Under the pieces are notes generated by a model. That model was not told where the DNA came from, ran no database searches, and was given only the letters and a program-made list of their open reading frames with translations. From Stygiobacter sp043807765 (GTDB lineage Bacteria > Bacteroidota > Ignavibacteria > Ignavibacteriales > Melioribacteraceae), in NCBI GenBank assembly GCA_043807765.1, contig JAZDFQ010000066.1, positions 124,001 through 188,000 on the forward strand: a DNA stretch of 64,000 bases, in the 5' to 3' direction. Below are positions 8,320-17,813 of the stretch, one piece after another. Every line of letters begins with the position of its first letter. The first letter of the stretch is position 1. The position numbers were made by a program, and so were the translations under genes.

Positions 8320-10437
8320 ATGAGACAACTTACGATAATAATAGTAGGTATTCTATTACTTATTTCCACATCTAAAATCAGCGGAGCTAGTTTGAATCTT
8401 CGACATACATATTTATTTAAGTCTTACACCGACACAACGGAATTTTGGCAGCACTATAAAGAGTTGGATAAATTTTACTCAGATAAAAAACTTGGTTCAT
8501 TCGTTGAGGGCGATAAAACCGTTTTCCGTTTGTTCGCACCTTCTGCAACACTAGCAAAACTTTGCGTTTTCGAAAAAGTTGTCGATAAGAATTCGAAAGA
8601 ATATTATATGATTCGAGATGAGCAAGGAGTGTGGGAGCTAAAGCTTGATGGTGAGCTCTACGGCATATTTTACGGATATAAGGTTTATCACAAAGGCGAG
8701 GACTTTACCAATCCAAATATTCCCGTGTGCGTAGATCCTTATTCGAAAGCAGTTGCAACTCTTACAACTTATATGAATCCAAGAAAATCTATTGTAATAA
8801 AGGAAGACAATTACAATTGGGAAGATGATCAATGGATTCAACGCGATTGGCACGATCTTATCGTCTACGAAATGCATGTAAGAGATTTATCGGCACACAA
8901 ATCGAGCGGCGCTAAAAAACCGGGTTCATATCAAGGGTTAATTGAAAAAGGAACCACCGGCGGATTAGAATATATCAAAAAGCTTGGAGTGAACACAGTT
9001 GAGCTTCTTCCTGCACAAGATTTTGGTTATTGCGAACTTCCGTATAGAGATTCCATTGCTGGTAGATACAACACTTGGAATCCTTATGAAAGAAACCATT
9101 GGGGCTACATGACCGGCGCATTCTTTGCACCGGCTTCTTATTACAGCGAAAGTTGGAGAAATTTTAAGTGGAACAAGTGGATTGGAACAACCGGAAAACA
9201 AGTAACTGATTTCAAAGATATGGTAAAAGCCTTTCACAAATCCGGGATTGGTGTGGTAATGGATGTAGTTTACAATCATCTTTCGGAATATGAAGTTGGC
9301 AATTTAAAACAGATTGACAAAGAATATTATTTCCGTCTTGATGAAAAAGGAAATTTTATTGCAGAAAGCTACTGTGGTAACGATTTAAAAACCGAACGAC
9401 CAATGGTACGCCGCTTAATAATAGAAAGTTTGATTTACTGGATGAAAGATTTTCACGTGGATGGTTTCCGCTTTGATCTTGGAAAGCTTATAGATTGGAA
9501 AACAGTAGAAGAAATTGCCGTAGAACTTAGAAAAGTTAATCCAAAAGTTGTTATAGTTTGCGAACCATGGGGCGGCGGTTACGATCCTAACGGGTTCTCA
9601 CGTAGAAATTGGGGCGCGTGGAATGATCAAATCAGAAATGGAATTAAAGGAGAAAATCCTAACAACGGGCTTGGCTGGATATTCGGTCATTGGTATGGAA
9701 ACAATTCGCCGCAGAGAATTAAAAGCTACATTAACGGAACATTAATGCGCGATTCGCTTGGTCTTTTCGTTCAGAAGGAACATTCTGTTAATTATCTCGA
9801 ATCCCACGATGGTTATACGTTGGGAGATTTCATTCGCATCGGCTTAAAAGAAGTTGATCCGCATAAAGTAATTAAGGATATTGATAATAACGTTAAACTC
9901 ACTCCGCTTCAATTGAAGGTGAATAAACTTGCAGCGCTTTTCCTCTTCACTTCTCAAGGAATTACAATGATACACAGCGGACAGGAATTCGCTCGCTCAA
10001 AAGTAATTCCTTACAACACTGCCATTAAGGATACGAACAAGGGAAGAATAAATCACAATGCTTATGATAAAGACAATGAAACGAACTACATCAATTTTAA
10101 GCATGCTGAGATTAACAAAAACCTGTTAGATTATTATAAAGGATTGATTGGCTTAAGAAATAAATATTCACCATTTCGCCATGCGGAGTATGAGGATATT
10201 ACTTTCTACGAGCATCCAATAAGCAAGTTTGGCTTAGGCTTCGTTATTAATTACGGCGAAGAAACTTTTGTAGTTCTCTTCAATGCAGATCAGCATCAAT
10301 CGCTGGAATTTCCATTACCGGAAGGCGTGTGGGATGTTCTTGTTGATAAAGATGCAGCTGGAACAACAACCCGTTATGTAACAGGCGGTAAGTTTATTCT
10401 TGAACCTATTACCGGCGCAGTGCTGAAGTTAAAATAG
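8320..10437 (+). CDS. Exported pullulanase-type alpha-glucan debranching enzyme (GH13 with CBM48-like N-domain)
   Basis: 705 residues with a signal peptide (about 1-22). An N-terminal CBM48/E-set-like domain (about 55-165; TVFRLFAPSATLAKLCVF) leads into the GH13 barrel. All four conserved regions are visible: DVVYNH, GFRFDLG with nucleophile D386, VCEPWGG with acid/base E415, and ESHD with D497. YDPNGFSRRNWGAWND is typical of type I pullulanases. It should cleave alpha-1,6 branches of glycogen, starch or pullulan in the periplasm or at the surface. It has no T9SS sorting domain, unlike its upstream neighbours. The next gene starts 7 bases after the stop, so they are probably co-transcribed. 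Confidence 0.9.
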   Translation: MRQLTIIIVGILLLISTSKISGASLNLRHTYLFKSYTDTTEFWQHYKELDKFYSDKKLGSFVEGDKTVFRLFAPSATLAKLCVFEKVVDKNSKEYYMIRDEQGVWELKLDGELYGIFYGYKVYHKGEDFTNPNIPVCVDPYSKAVATLTTYMNPRKSIVIKEDNYNWEDDQWIQRDWHDLIVYEMHVRDLSAHKSSGAKKPGSYQGLIEKGTTGGLEYIKKLGVNTVELLPAQDFGYCELPYRDSIAGRYNTWNPYERNHWGYMTGAFFAPASYYSESWRNFKWNKWIGTTGKQVTDFKDMVKAFHKSGIGVVMDVVYNHLSEYEVGNLKQIDKEYYFRLDEKGNFIAESYCGNDLKTERPMVRRLIIESLIYWMKDFHVDGFRFDLGKLIDWKTVEEIAVELRKVNPKVVIVCEPWGGGYDPNGFSRRNWGAWNDQIRNGIKGENPNNGLGWIFGHWYGNNSPQRIKSYINGTLMRDSLGLFVQKEHSVNYLESHDGYTLGDFIRIGLKEVDPHKVIKDIDNNVKLTPLQLKVNKLAALFLFTSQGITMIHSGQEFARSKVIPYNTAIKDTNKGRINHNAYDKDNETNYINFKHAEINKNLLDYYKGLIGLRNKYSPFRHAEYEDITFYEHPISKFGLGFVINYGEETFVVLFNADQHQSLEFPLPEGVWDVLVDKDAAGTTTRYVTGGKFILEPITGAVLKLK

Positions 10438-10444
10438 AATCTAT

Positions 10445-11227
10445 ATGATTTTTAATAAAGCAAAATCGGTTTTACTAGCTACGATATTTTTGAGCGCTTT
10501 TAATAATCTTGCTATTGCGCAGACGACTAAACCAAACAGCTTATTTTCAAACACGTGGCTGATAAAACCGTACTATGAAAAATTTGTAGAAACTGATAGT
10601 CTTTATCATGCATTCGATGATTCATTTTATTTTACACGTTTGATCTATATAAGTCCCAATATCGATTCGTTAATCGTTTCTTCATTAAATGAAGGGAACT
10701 TAGAAGCTTTTGAAGTGAAAGGTGAGAATGAACTGCATGTTGTAAAAACCCAATTTGGCAACTCACCTTATACTATCTCCTTAAAAACTAAAGAGAATAA
10801 AACTTTACTTGCTCTTATTGAAGAAGCGAAAGTTGATACTGTGTTTTATGTCCCGCTGGAAGATAAATACAAAGTAGTAGATGGCTTTCATAAATTTATA
10901 AACGACAAATTCTTCACCGGCACTTATATATCCGAAGACAACAAATATAAAATTACCTTCTATGCAAACGGGAAGCTTGAGGGGTTTCATAATTACAACG
11001 AATATCGAGTTGATGTTTTTTTCTCGGGCTTTATACATCACGATCTGGTTTACTTTCACAACATTCAACAGACAGAGACAGATGGGTTGCTTCGCCGAAA
11101 AGTAATAGGTTATAAGACTTTCAATTGGAGAAAAGTTGAGAAAGATATTTGGTTGTATAATTTGAGTGACGAACATGGATTTGGAGAAATCACAACACTA
11201 TTTGCCAAACTAAAAAAAGTGGACTGA
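10445..11227 (+). CDS. Exported hypothetical protein
   Basis: 260 residues with a clear signal peptide ending near AIAQ (residue 26). No family recognised. The body alternates short beta-like segments (TRLIYISPN, TYISEDNKYKITFYANGKLEGF) like lipocalin-ish or heat-shock-type periplasmic proteins, but this is only an impression. It lies 7 bases after the pullulanase and 2 bases before the dipeptidase, so the three genes look like one transcription unit. Confidence 0.7.
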   Translation: MIFNKAKSVLLATIFLSAFNNLAIAQTTKPNSLFSNTWLIKPYYEKFVETDSLYHAFDDSFYFTRLIYISPNIDSLIVSSLNEGNLEAFEVKGENELHVVKTQFGNSPYTISLKTKENKTLLALIEEAKVDTVFYVPLEDKYKVVDGFHKFINDKFFTGTYISEDNKYKITFYANGKLEGFHNYNEYRVDVFFSGFIHHDLVYFHNIQQTETDGLLRRKVIGYKTFNWRKVEKDIWLYNLSDEHGFGEITTLFAKLKKVD

Positions 11228-11229
11228 CC

Positions 11230-11826
11230 ATGTATAAATTTTTATTTCTTCTGCTCATAAGCACTATTATGTTCGCACAAGAAGACACTTTGATTGTATC
11301 ACTCAAATCAATTGATTCAACAATTGTGCAAGATGTCCGCTATGCAACTGCAAACAATTTTACAAAACAAGTTCTTTATCCAACAGCTAAAGTGTTTTTA
11401 AGAAGAATTGCCGCAGAGCATTTAGCGCAAGCAAATGATTTTCTTAAGATGAACTATAATCTCCGCATAAAAATTTTTGATGGTTTCCGCCCACTCTTCG
11501 TACAGAAAATAATGTGGCAGATTCTTCCGGATGACCGCTACGTTGCCGATCCGGCAAAAGGATCCCGCCATAACCGGGGCGCTGCCGTTGATATTACTTT
11601 AATTGATGCCGAAGGGAATGAGCTTGATATGGGAACTCCTTACGATGATTTTACCGAGCGGGCATCATTCGCAAGCAAGGATGTTTCAGATAACGCATAT
11701 GCAAACAGAAAACTGCTTCGCGAAACAATGATTCAATTTGGATTTCTTCCAATAGAATCTGAATGGTGGCATTTCGATTTTAAGGATTGGAACAAGTTTG
11801 GAATTCTAGATACAGGGATAAACTAG
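11230..11826 (+). CDS. D-alanyl-D-alanine dipeptidase (VanX/DdpX-type, peptidase M15)
   Basis: 198 residues with a short signal peptide (MYKFLFLLLISTIMFAQ). The M15D zinc signature SRHNRGAAVD gives H114 and D121 as ligands, and EWWHFDF gives catalytic E178 and ligand H181. The reaction is hydrolysis of D-Ala-D-Ala or related dipeptides, normally for cell-wall dipeptide scavenging. There are no van resistance genes (vanH, vanA, vanRS) nearby, so a role in glycopeptide resistance is unlikely. Starts 2 bases after the preceding stop. Confidence 0.9.
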   Translation: MYKFLFLLLISTIMFAQEDTLIVSLKSIDSTIVQDVRYATANNFTKQVLYPTAKVFLRRIAAEHLAQANDFLKMNYNLRIKIFDGFRPLFVQKIMWQILPDDRYVADPAKGSRHNRGAAVDITLIDAEGNELDMGTPYDDFTERASFASKDVSDNAYANRKLLRETMIQFGFLPIESEWWHFDFKDWNKFGILDTGIN

Positions 11827-11846
11827 CGGAAAATCGTTTATTTTGA

Positions 11847-11885
11847 CCTATGGCTAGGTTAAAATCTTTATCACCTAACCATAGG
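11847..11885. terminator. Possible bidirectional stem-loop between convergent genes
   Basis: CCTATGG-C-TAGGT pairs with ACCTA-A-CCATAGG around a 13-base loop (12 pairs, one mismatch). It separates the + strand dipeptidase from the - strand small membrane protein. There is no clear T-run, so the terminator function is uncertain. Confidence 0.4.
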
Positions 11886-11911
11886 ATTGGAAATGTATTT
11901 AGTAATTCCAA

Positions 11912-12166
11912 TTATTTGGCTTGTAGCGAATTTCTTTTAGAAAAGTAAAAAGTTATCACCCATTTTACGGCTATATATAAACAAAAAATGATTGTCGCTT
12001 GAACAATAACTGCAATAAATGAAGTGAGAAATATTTGTTGGGATGATGAATTTACATTTCTATCCGAAACAGCAACGGGCTGAAGTAAAAATACTAATAC
12101 CCTTATAAAGCCAAATGTAAGAAAAATCGAAATGTAAACACTAATCTCTTTTGTATATTTTTTCAT
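11912..12166 (-). CDS. Small membrane protein, unknown function
   Basis: 84 residues from the ATG at 12166, which follows GAGG with a 6-base spacer; a longer TTG start at 12178 is less likely. Two hydrophobic helices (about residues 8-30 and 44-70) are separated by a polar loop (SDRNVNSSSQQ). It begins just after the stop of the lipoprotein gene, so the two are translationally linked. No family recognised. Confidence 0.6.
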   Translation of the reverse strand: MKKYTKEISVYISIFLTFGFIRVLVFLLQPVAVSDRNVNSSSQQIFLTSFIAVIVQATIIFCLYIAVKWVITFYFSKRNSLQAK

Positions 12167-12174
12167 TACTGACC

Positions 12175-12954
12175 TCAATTATTTGATAGCGGTATTACAA
12201 AAGTATCTGATAAAGTACCTGAAATATTTGCCAGTTCAAATCCAAAATCTCCGAATCCAAGGTTTAAAATAACATTATAATACACCGAATGAGAGATTAC
12301 TCTATCACCAGATGCACTTATGTGTGCGTCTGTTAGAACGGCCTGGTAAGGCCACATAAATCCTTCAGTTCCTTTATGAGGAGTTATGCCAGATTGCACT
12401 CCATTAGCATACCAATAGTTTGTTGATAAATACACGTCACCAATATGTCCAATCATATTAGAAAATCCTTGTACGGCGTTTAGATTCCCAGATCCACTTT
12501 CCCCTGGAGGGAGTGCTAAAACTGTTGAAGTTGCCGCTTTATTATTATTAATAATTATTGGGAAATATGTTCTGATATTCTGAGCAATTCCCTCAAGATT
12601 ATTTATCTCTAAATAATTCAGTCCTTTTTCTTTTAATTTAACTTTATATACAACTAGAGCGCTTTTTCCACTCATCTTAGAGTTATTAAGTAACGAAGAA
12701 TTGATGTCTTTTATGGTTTGCTCTACTAGGTTAATCACATCTTTTTCGTTTTGTGTAATATTTCTCTTTAGTTGTTTTGATATATCTGAATAAATTGAGT
12801 CCAATCTACTTCCGGCAGAACTAACAAAACTAATATTATTTCTATCCCCAATTATTTCTTGTTTCTGTTCAACAACATCAGTTGAATTATTACAACCAAC
12901 TATGATTAAACCAAGAAAAGAGAAAAAAAGTATAGCATTGATTAATTTCTTCAA
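12175..12954 (-). CDS. Predicted lipoprotein, unknown function (TTG start)
   Basis: 259 residues when started at the TTG at 12954, placed 6 bases after a perfect GGAGG (12961-12965). This start gives a classic lipoprotein signal, LKKLINAILFFSFLGLIIVGC, with the lipobox cysteine about residue 20. The alternative ATG at 13014 adds 20 residues that spoil the signal. The mature part has a charged helical N-half and a glycine/serine-rich C-half (LPPGESGSGN, SVYYNVILNLGFGDFGF). No family recognised. Forms a two-gene unit with the small membrane protein downstream. Confidence 0.65.
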   Translation of the reverse strand: MKKLINAILFFSFLGLIIVGCNNSTDVVEQKQEIIGDRNNISFVSSAGSRLDSIYSDISKQLKRNITQNEKDVINLVEQTIKDINSSLLNNSKMSGKSALVVYKVKLKEKGLNYLEINNLEGIAQNIRTYFPIIINNNKAATSTVLALPPGESGSGNLNAVQGFSNMIGHIGDVYLSTNYWYANGVQSGITPHKGTEGFMWPYQAVLTDAHISASGDRVISHSVYYNVILNLGFGDFGFELANISGTLSDTFVIPLSNN

Positions 12955-13025
12955 ATTGCACCTCCATTGCTTTTGTGGTGCGGTAATATATATATTAAAC
13001 ACAAATAGTTCCAATAAGTTTTTGT

Positions 13026-16000
13026 TTAGCTAAAAATTGCTTTCCTCAGCGACCTTTCAATTGCATTTTTGAAATTGCTCAAGTTCACCGGTTTAGAGAA
13101 AATGAATTCCACACCTAAGGCTTTATATTCAGCTTCAATGGTTTTGTTAACATCTCCACTCAGAACTATAACCGGCGGTTTATATTTTAGTGGAGTTATG
13201 TTCAATTGCTTAACAAAATCGTAACCGCTCATCACCGGCATATTATGATCTGTTATTACAAGCGCCGGTAACGATTGCTTAATAACATCCAGCGCTACTT
13301 TACCATTCTCGGCTTCCAGCACACTGTAATGTGGGACCAAACTCTTCAGCAATTTTGTATAGAGCAGTCTATCGGTTTTCATATCGTCAACAATTAGTAA
13401 ATAGGAAGAAGCGACCGGGATTGAAAAAATGAACTGAGTTCCTTTTCCAATTTCGCTATTCACCCAAATATCGCCTCCATGTTTGCGGATAATATCATGA
13501 ACGAGCGACAAGCCAAGTCCGCTTCCCTTTTCTCCTGCTGTACCACTTGTTGTAAACTTAGTGTCAATCTTGAAAAGTTTATCAATATCTTCATTGCGGA
13601 TTCCGATACCATCATCCTTAACACCGAATTCAACTTGTTTCTTTTCGATATTCACCTTAGCAGCCATAACAATTGTTCCATCCGGCTTTGTAAACTTGAT
13701 TGCGTTGGATAGTAAATTGTTAAAAACTTGCATCAACAGGCTTTCATCAGCGTGAATGTACAAATCTTTTGTTATTTCATTAATAATCTTAATTTTCTTT
13801 TGTATTGCCGCGCCGGAAACAATTTGGATTGATCTTTCTGTTACAACTTTGGCATTAATTCTATCGGGCTCAAATTTAATTCGGCCTGTTTGAAGACGAG
13901 TCCAATCCAATAAAGAGTTTACCAATCCAAGCATACTCTTAGAGGACTCTTGAATGAAGTGAATGTACTGTGTTTTCTTTTCTTCGTCCAACTCTTTATC
14001 GTTAAGAAGCAAATCCGTAAAACCGATTATTGAGCTGAACGGTGTGCGAAGATCGTGAGACACTATTGAGATGAATCTATCTTTTGTTTCATTCAATTCT
14101 TTCAAATCATCAGTAGAACGTTGTAATTCAACTTCGGCACGTTTAGCCAAACTTACATCGCTAATTATTCCGAATACTTTTTGAATTCTACCTTTAGGAT
14201 CGCGGACAACTGTTATTTTATTTTCGATCCAGATAACGCTGCCAAGCTTATCTATAATTCTGTACTCAAGCGTTTCCAAATTTCTAATCGGGTCGCCGTA
14301 AAGATTATCCATCTTGTCGCCCACAAAATCTACATCATCCGGATGAATAATTTTTCCCCATAGTTCTTCATCATCTAAAAATTCATGCGGCTCATAACTT
14401 GTAATTTTCTTTACAGAAGGAGTATAGAATATTGCTTTTAGTTCTCCTTTTATGCTCTCTGCCGCCCAAATACATTCGTTTATATTTTCGGTAATGCTTC
14501 TATAACGTTCTTCCGATGCTTGCAGCGCTTCGTTAGCAAGCATTTCCTCTGTCTCATCTCTCAGAACCCAAACAGTAAATTGATCATTCTCAACCTGGTA
14601 ATAGGAAACGGAATTCTCAGCCGCAAAAGTTGAACCATCTTCTCTTTTTGCTGTAAAACTAAATTTCGGCGGATACTCATGTTTCTTGTTTGTGGTATCC
14701 AGAAATCCAGCTACAATCTCTTTATCCTTATCACTCACAAGATTAATTGGACTTTCGTTAATCATATCACTTGTAGTTGAATAGCCGAACATCTTTACAA
14801 AGGAATCATTCACCAGAACAAATCTGTTGTTGTTTATCAACGCAATTCCATCTACGGATGCTTCAAAAACAGAACGGATTAGAAGAAGATCTTTTTCCGA
14901 TTCCTTCTTCTGCGTGATGTCGGTAAGATTAAGAGTAAAACTTTGCAATTCTTCTTTTGAATTTCTGCTTGCGGAAATGTTTGCGAGGACAAATATTTTA
15001 TGTCCAAGCTTGTTAATCATCGGTAAGTCTAAACTTGTAAATTCATCTTTCGAAACGTCATCAAAATCAAAACCACTGGTTAGCAGATATTCCGGATCGA
15101 TTAAATCTCGGAAGTTGGTTTTCTTTAATTCACTAAATGGAATCTTAAATGCTTCCAAAAAGTGTTTGTTTCCATAAGTAAGGTTTCCTCTCTTATCAAG
15201 AGTACATATAAAGTCGGGAGCGTTGGCAACAATGCTTCTAAATTTCTCTTCAGATTCCCTCAACTCCTTTTCAGCTCGGACATTTTCTGTAATGTTTGTG
15301 CAGAGAAAGATTAAGGATTCATCTGCTTCTTCTTTTAACCTTGTGATTTTTACTTTGAAATGTTCGGCTATAGATTCATCAAAACCAATTGATAGAATTC
15401 CGCTCCAACCATCGTTTGCTTCAATATCGTTTTTGAGCTTTTCAAATCCGGCTTCATCCAGAGTTGAAAATATTTTTCCAATATACTTGCCGAACACTTC
15501 GCTCTTGGTTAATCCAAAAAGCTTCGCCGATGATTCATTCCAAAAAACAATTCTACCGGCTTTATTAACACCAATTAATCCGTCAACTACCGAAGCAGTA
15601 ATCTGCTGATACTTTGAGAGTTCATCAATTTCAACTTGTGTTCTCCCTAAATTTTCAGACCTTTTGCTGAGATCTTCTAATATCAAAATTACGTTATCAA
15701 CTGTAAGCCCATCTTCGCTGAATGGAATGAGCGTAATCTTAGAAAGATATTCCGTTCCATCTTTGATAAATGGGATTTTAGTTATCTGGGTTTCATTGCC
15801 GCTTACTACACTTTCAAGATTTTTCTTGAACAGAATTTGAGATAATTTTTTGTTGGGAAGTTTGAGTGATTCTACTTCGAAAAGGAAATCATATATGCTG
15901 GTTTCTGTGCTGGAGCTTTCTTTTACAACTCCATCGGGATCGGTTATTACGAAGTGATCACCGAGGAAATTTAGAAAATTTTTGAACTCCGGGGATTTAG

Positions 16001-16415
16001 AAATACTTGCGTGACTTTTACTTGCGTCGAACTTTACATCTTCAATAATTAGAATGCCGCCGGCATTTTCATCTTCCAGCGTAATAGGTGTTCCTTTTAA
16101 AAGGAGAGAAATCTGTACTCCTCTGAATGATTTGCTTACCGATATAAGCTTTTCAAAACTTTCCCCTTTTTGAATACCCTCAAGCTCCGGCCGGATATCA
16201 ACTTTTTCAAAAAGACGATTGTCGTAAACACTCCTTCCTATAGTGTTTGCCGGGTCTTCTCCTAACACACCGGGGAAGTGAAAGAAGTTAGAGTTGACAA
16301 ATTTAATCTTCCAGTTGCTCTGGAAGATCAGAATGCCGATAGGCGCGAATTCCAAGATTTCCTTAAAGGATATCTCGTTTCGTGTTTGCTCGAATGTCTT
16401 AAAGGTTGACGGCAT
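13026..16415 (-). CDS. Hybrid sensor histidine kinase with six PAS domains and C-terminal receiver
   Basis: 1129 residues with no transmembrane segment, so probably cytoplasmic. Six PAS-like modules can be traced at roughly 15-120, 143-250, 265-385, 390-505, 515-630 and 640-755 (for example VVDGLIGVNKAGRIVFWN and SIVANAPDFICTLDKRGN). HisKA carries the phospho-acceptor H787 in SHDLRTPF. The ATPase domain shows NLLSNAIKF, DDGIGI and GSGLGLSL. The receiver (about 1005-1125) has the DD pair and phospho-acceptor D1056 in ITDHNMP. There is no DNA-binding output and no partner regulator next door, so an unlinked Hpt or regulator is expected. The signal is not deducible. Confidence 0.92.
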   Translation of the reverse strand: MPSTFKTFEQTRNEISFKEILEFAPIGILIFQSNWKIKFVNSNFFHFPGVLGEDPANTIGRSVYDNRLFEKVDIRPELEGIQKGESFEKLISVSKSFRGVQISLLLKGTPITLEDENAGGILIIEDVKFDASKSHASISKSPEFKNFLNFLGDHFVITDPDGVVKESSSTETSIYDFLFEVESLKLPNKKLSQILFKKNLESVVSGNETQITKIPFIKDGTEYLSKITLIPFSEDGLTVDNVILILEDLSKRSENLGRTQVEIDELSKYQQITASVVDGLIGVNKAGRIVFWNESSAKLFGLTKSEVFGKYIGKIFSTLDEAGFEKLKNDIEANDGWSGILSIGFDESIAEHFKVKITRLKEEADESLIFLCTNITENVRAEKELRESEEKFRSIVANAPDFICTLDKRGNLTYGNKHFLEAFKIPFSELKKTNFRDLIDPEYLLTSGFDFDDVSKDEFTSLDLPMINKLGHKIFVLANISASRNSKEELQSFTLNLTDITQKKESEKDLLLIRSVFEASVDGIALINNNRFVLVNDSFVKMFGYSTTSDMINESPINLVSDKDKEIVAGFLDTTNKKHEYPPKFSFTAKREDGSTFAAENSVSYYQVENDQFTVWVLRDETEEMLANEALQASEERYRSITENINECIWAAESIKGELKAIFYTPSVKKITSYEPHEFLDDEELWGKIIHPDDVDFVGDKMDNLYGDPIRNLETLEYRIIDKLGSVIWIENKITVVRDPKGRIQKVFGIISDVSLAKRAEVELQRSTDDLKELNETKDRFISIVSHDLRTPFSSIIGFTDLLLNDKELDEEKKTQYIHFIQESSKSMLGLVNSLLDWTRLQTGRIKFEPDRINAKVVTERSIQIVSGAAIQKKIKIINEITKDLYIHADESLLMQVFNNLLSNAIKFTKPDGTIVMAAKVNIEKKQVEFGVKDDGIGIRNEDIDKLFKIDTKFTTSGTAGEKGSGLGLSLVHDIIRKHGGDIWVNSEIGKGTQFIFSIPVASSYLLIVDDMKTDRLLYTKLLKSLVPHYSVLEAENGKVALDVIKQSLPALVITDHNMPVMSGYDFVKQLNITPLKYKPPVIVLSGDVNKTIEAEYKALGVEFIFSKPVNLSNFKNAIERSLRKAIFS

Positions 16416-16535
16416 TGTTGTTCAACTCTATAAATGCAGATTCAATTTATAAAATATGAGAATATATCGAAACAAGTAAAAATCATTAATTATAAAATTT
16501 CGGTTAAGATCAGACAGATTTAATCAACTCCACTT

Positions 16536-17813
16536 TTACAATATTTGATAAATCTCTTGAAGAATTTTTTGAGTTGCTCCTACATTTGCCTTAACATAAT
16601 CGGCACAAATTTGACCTTTTTGCGAACGCAGTTTATCATCACTAAAAAGATTTCTTAGAACCCGGTATGCTTCACGCTTGTTAGCTATAGTAATACCGCC
16701 TCCATTGTTAACCATTACTAATGCTTCTTGACTATTTTCATGTTTAGGACCGAAGACAACCGGAATACCATAAACAGCCGGCTCCAGAACATTGTGAATT
16801 CCTTGCTTGAAACTGCCGCCAACGTATGCTACATCAGCATAATAATATAGTGTTAACAGAACGCCAATGGAATCTATTATGATGATTCTTTCATCTTTGT
16901 AATTATTAAGCAGCGAGAAACGGATCGTTTCATATTTCCCAAGAAGCTGATTTTCGAGATATTCAACATGAAGAAGTGTCGGCTCGTGGGGGACAATTAT
17001 TGTGATTACTCGTTCGTCGTTCTTCATCAGTTTTAGCAATGCCGGAAGCATTACTTCTTCATCACTTTCCCACGAACTTCCAAGCACAAAGACTTTCTTA
17101 CCTCTGAAGAAATCTTCTCTGAATAACTTCTTCTGTTTCGCATCCAGACTTTTTTGATAAACCCGATCGAAGCGGGTATCGCCCACAGCAGTAATCTTAT
17201 TTTTATCGAGATTGAATTCGAAGAAATTCTGCGAATCATTTTCCGAAACTGTAAGAATTTTTGTAAAGCATGAAAAGAGGGATTTGTGAAAACTCTTAGC
17301 TATCATCCATTTACGCGGTGTTTTCTCACGCATGGTTGCGTCAACAATTACGGATGGTATGGCTTTATGTTCTAACTGCCAAACCATATTCGGCCAAATA
17401 TCGTAGCGCATGAATATCGCCATATTCGGACGAACTAAATTCAAAAATCGTTTCGTGGCAAAGGTTGTATCGAATGGAAAGTAAGCAATCACATCTGCAA
17501 AAGGATATTTAAGAGAATTTGTATAACCTGAAGGTGAAAAGAAAGTAACAATTACGTTTACATTTTTTTCTTTCTTTATGCACTCGATGATCGGTTTGGC
17601 TTGTTCAAACTCACCCATGGAAGCCGAGTGAAACCAGACCATTTTCTTTTTACGATCAACTCCGGCAAGATCAATAATCAAATTCTCGAAAAGCTTTCTT
17701 CTTCCCTTTAAGCCGGTTTTTATTTTAGGATGGAATAGCTGTGCGAAGAACAGAAATCCTTTTGCGAAGGGAATAAAAGTGAGATTATAAAACCAGTACC
17801 AGATTGTTTTCAT
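16536..17813 (-). CDS. waaA: 3-deoxy-D-manno-octulosonic acid (Kdo) transferase
   Basis: 425 residues from the ATG at 17813, which overlaps the upstream stop as ATGA. It transfers Kdo from CMP-Kdo to lipid A precursor at the inner membrane. An N-terminal membrane anchor (MKTIWYWFYNLTFIPFAKG) precedes a GT-B fold with WFHSASMGEFEQAKP and the donor-site segment AYVGGSFKQGIHNVLEPAVYG. An upstream extension to 17876 only reads back through the preceding gene. The number of Kdo residues added cannot be told from sequence. Confidence 0.93.
   Translation of the reverse strand: MKTIWYWFYNLTFIPFAKGFLFFAQLFHPKIKTGLKGRRKLFENLIIDLAGVDRKKKMVWFHSASMGEFEQAKPIIECIKKEKNVNVIVTFFSPSGYTNSLKYPFADVIAYFPFDTTFATKRFLNLVRPNMAIFMRYDIWPNMVWQLEHKAIPSVIVDATMREKTPRKWMIAKSFHKSLFSCFTKILTVSENDSQNFFEFNLDKNKITAVGDTRFDRVYQKSLDAKQKKLFREDFFRGKKVFVLGSSWESDEEVMLPALLKLMKNDERVITIIVPHEPTLLHVEYLENQLLGKYETIRFSLLNNYKDERIIIIDSIGVLLTLYYYADVAYVGGSFKQGIHNVLEPAVYGIPVVFGPKHENSQEALVMVNNGGGITIANKREAYRVLRNLFSDDKLRSQKGQICADYVKANVGATQKILQEIYQIL

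Noticed and set aside
11230..11826. Vancomycin-resistance vanX
   Set aside because: The family motif is right, but vanH, vanA and vanRS are absent and the protein has a signal peptide; a cell-wall dipeptide scavenger is more likely.
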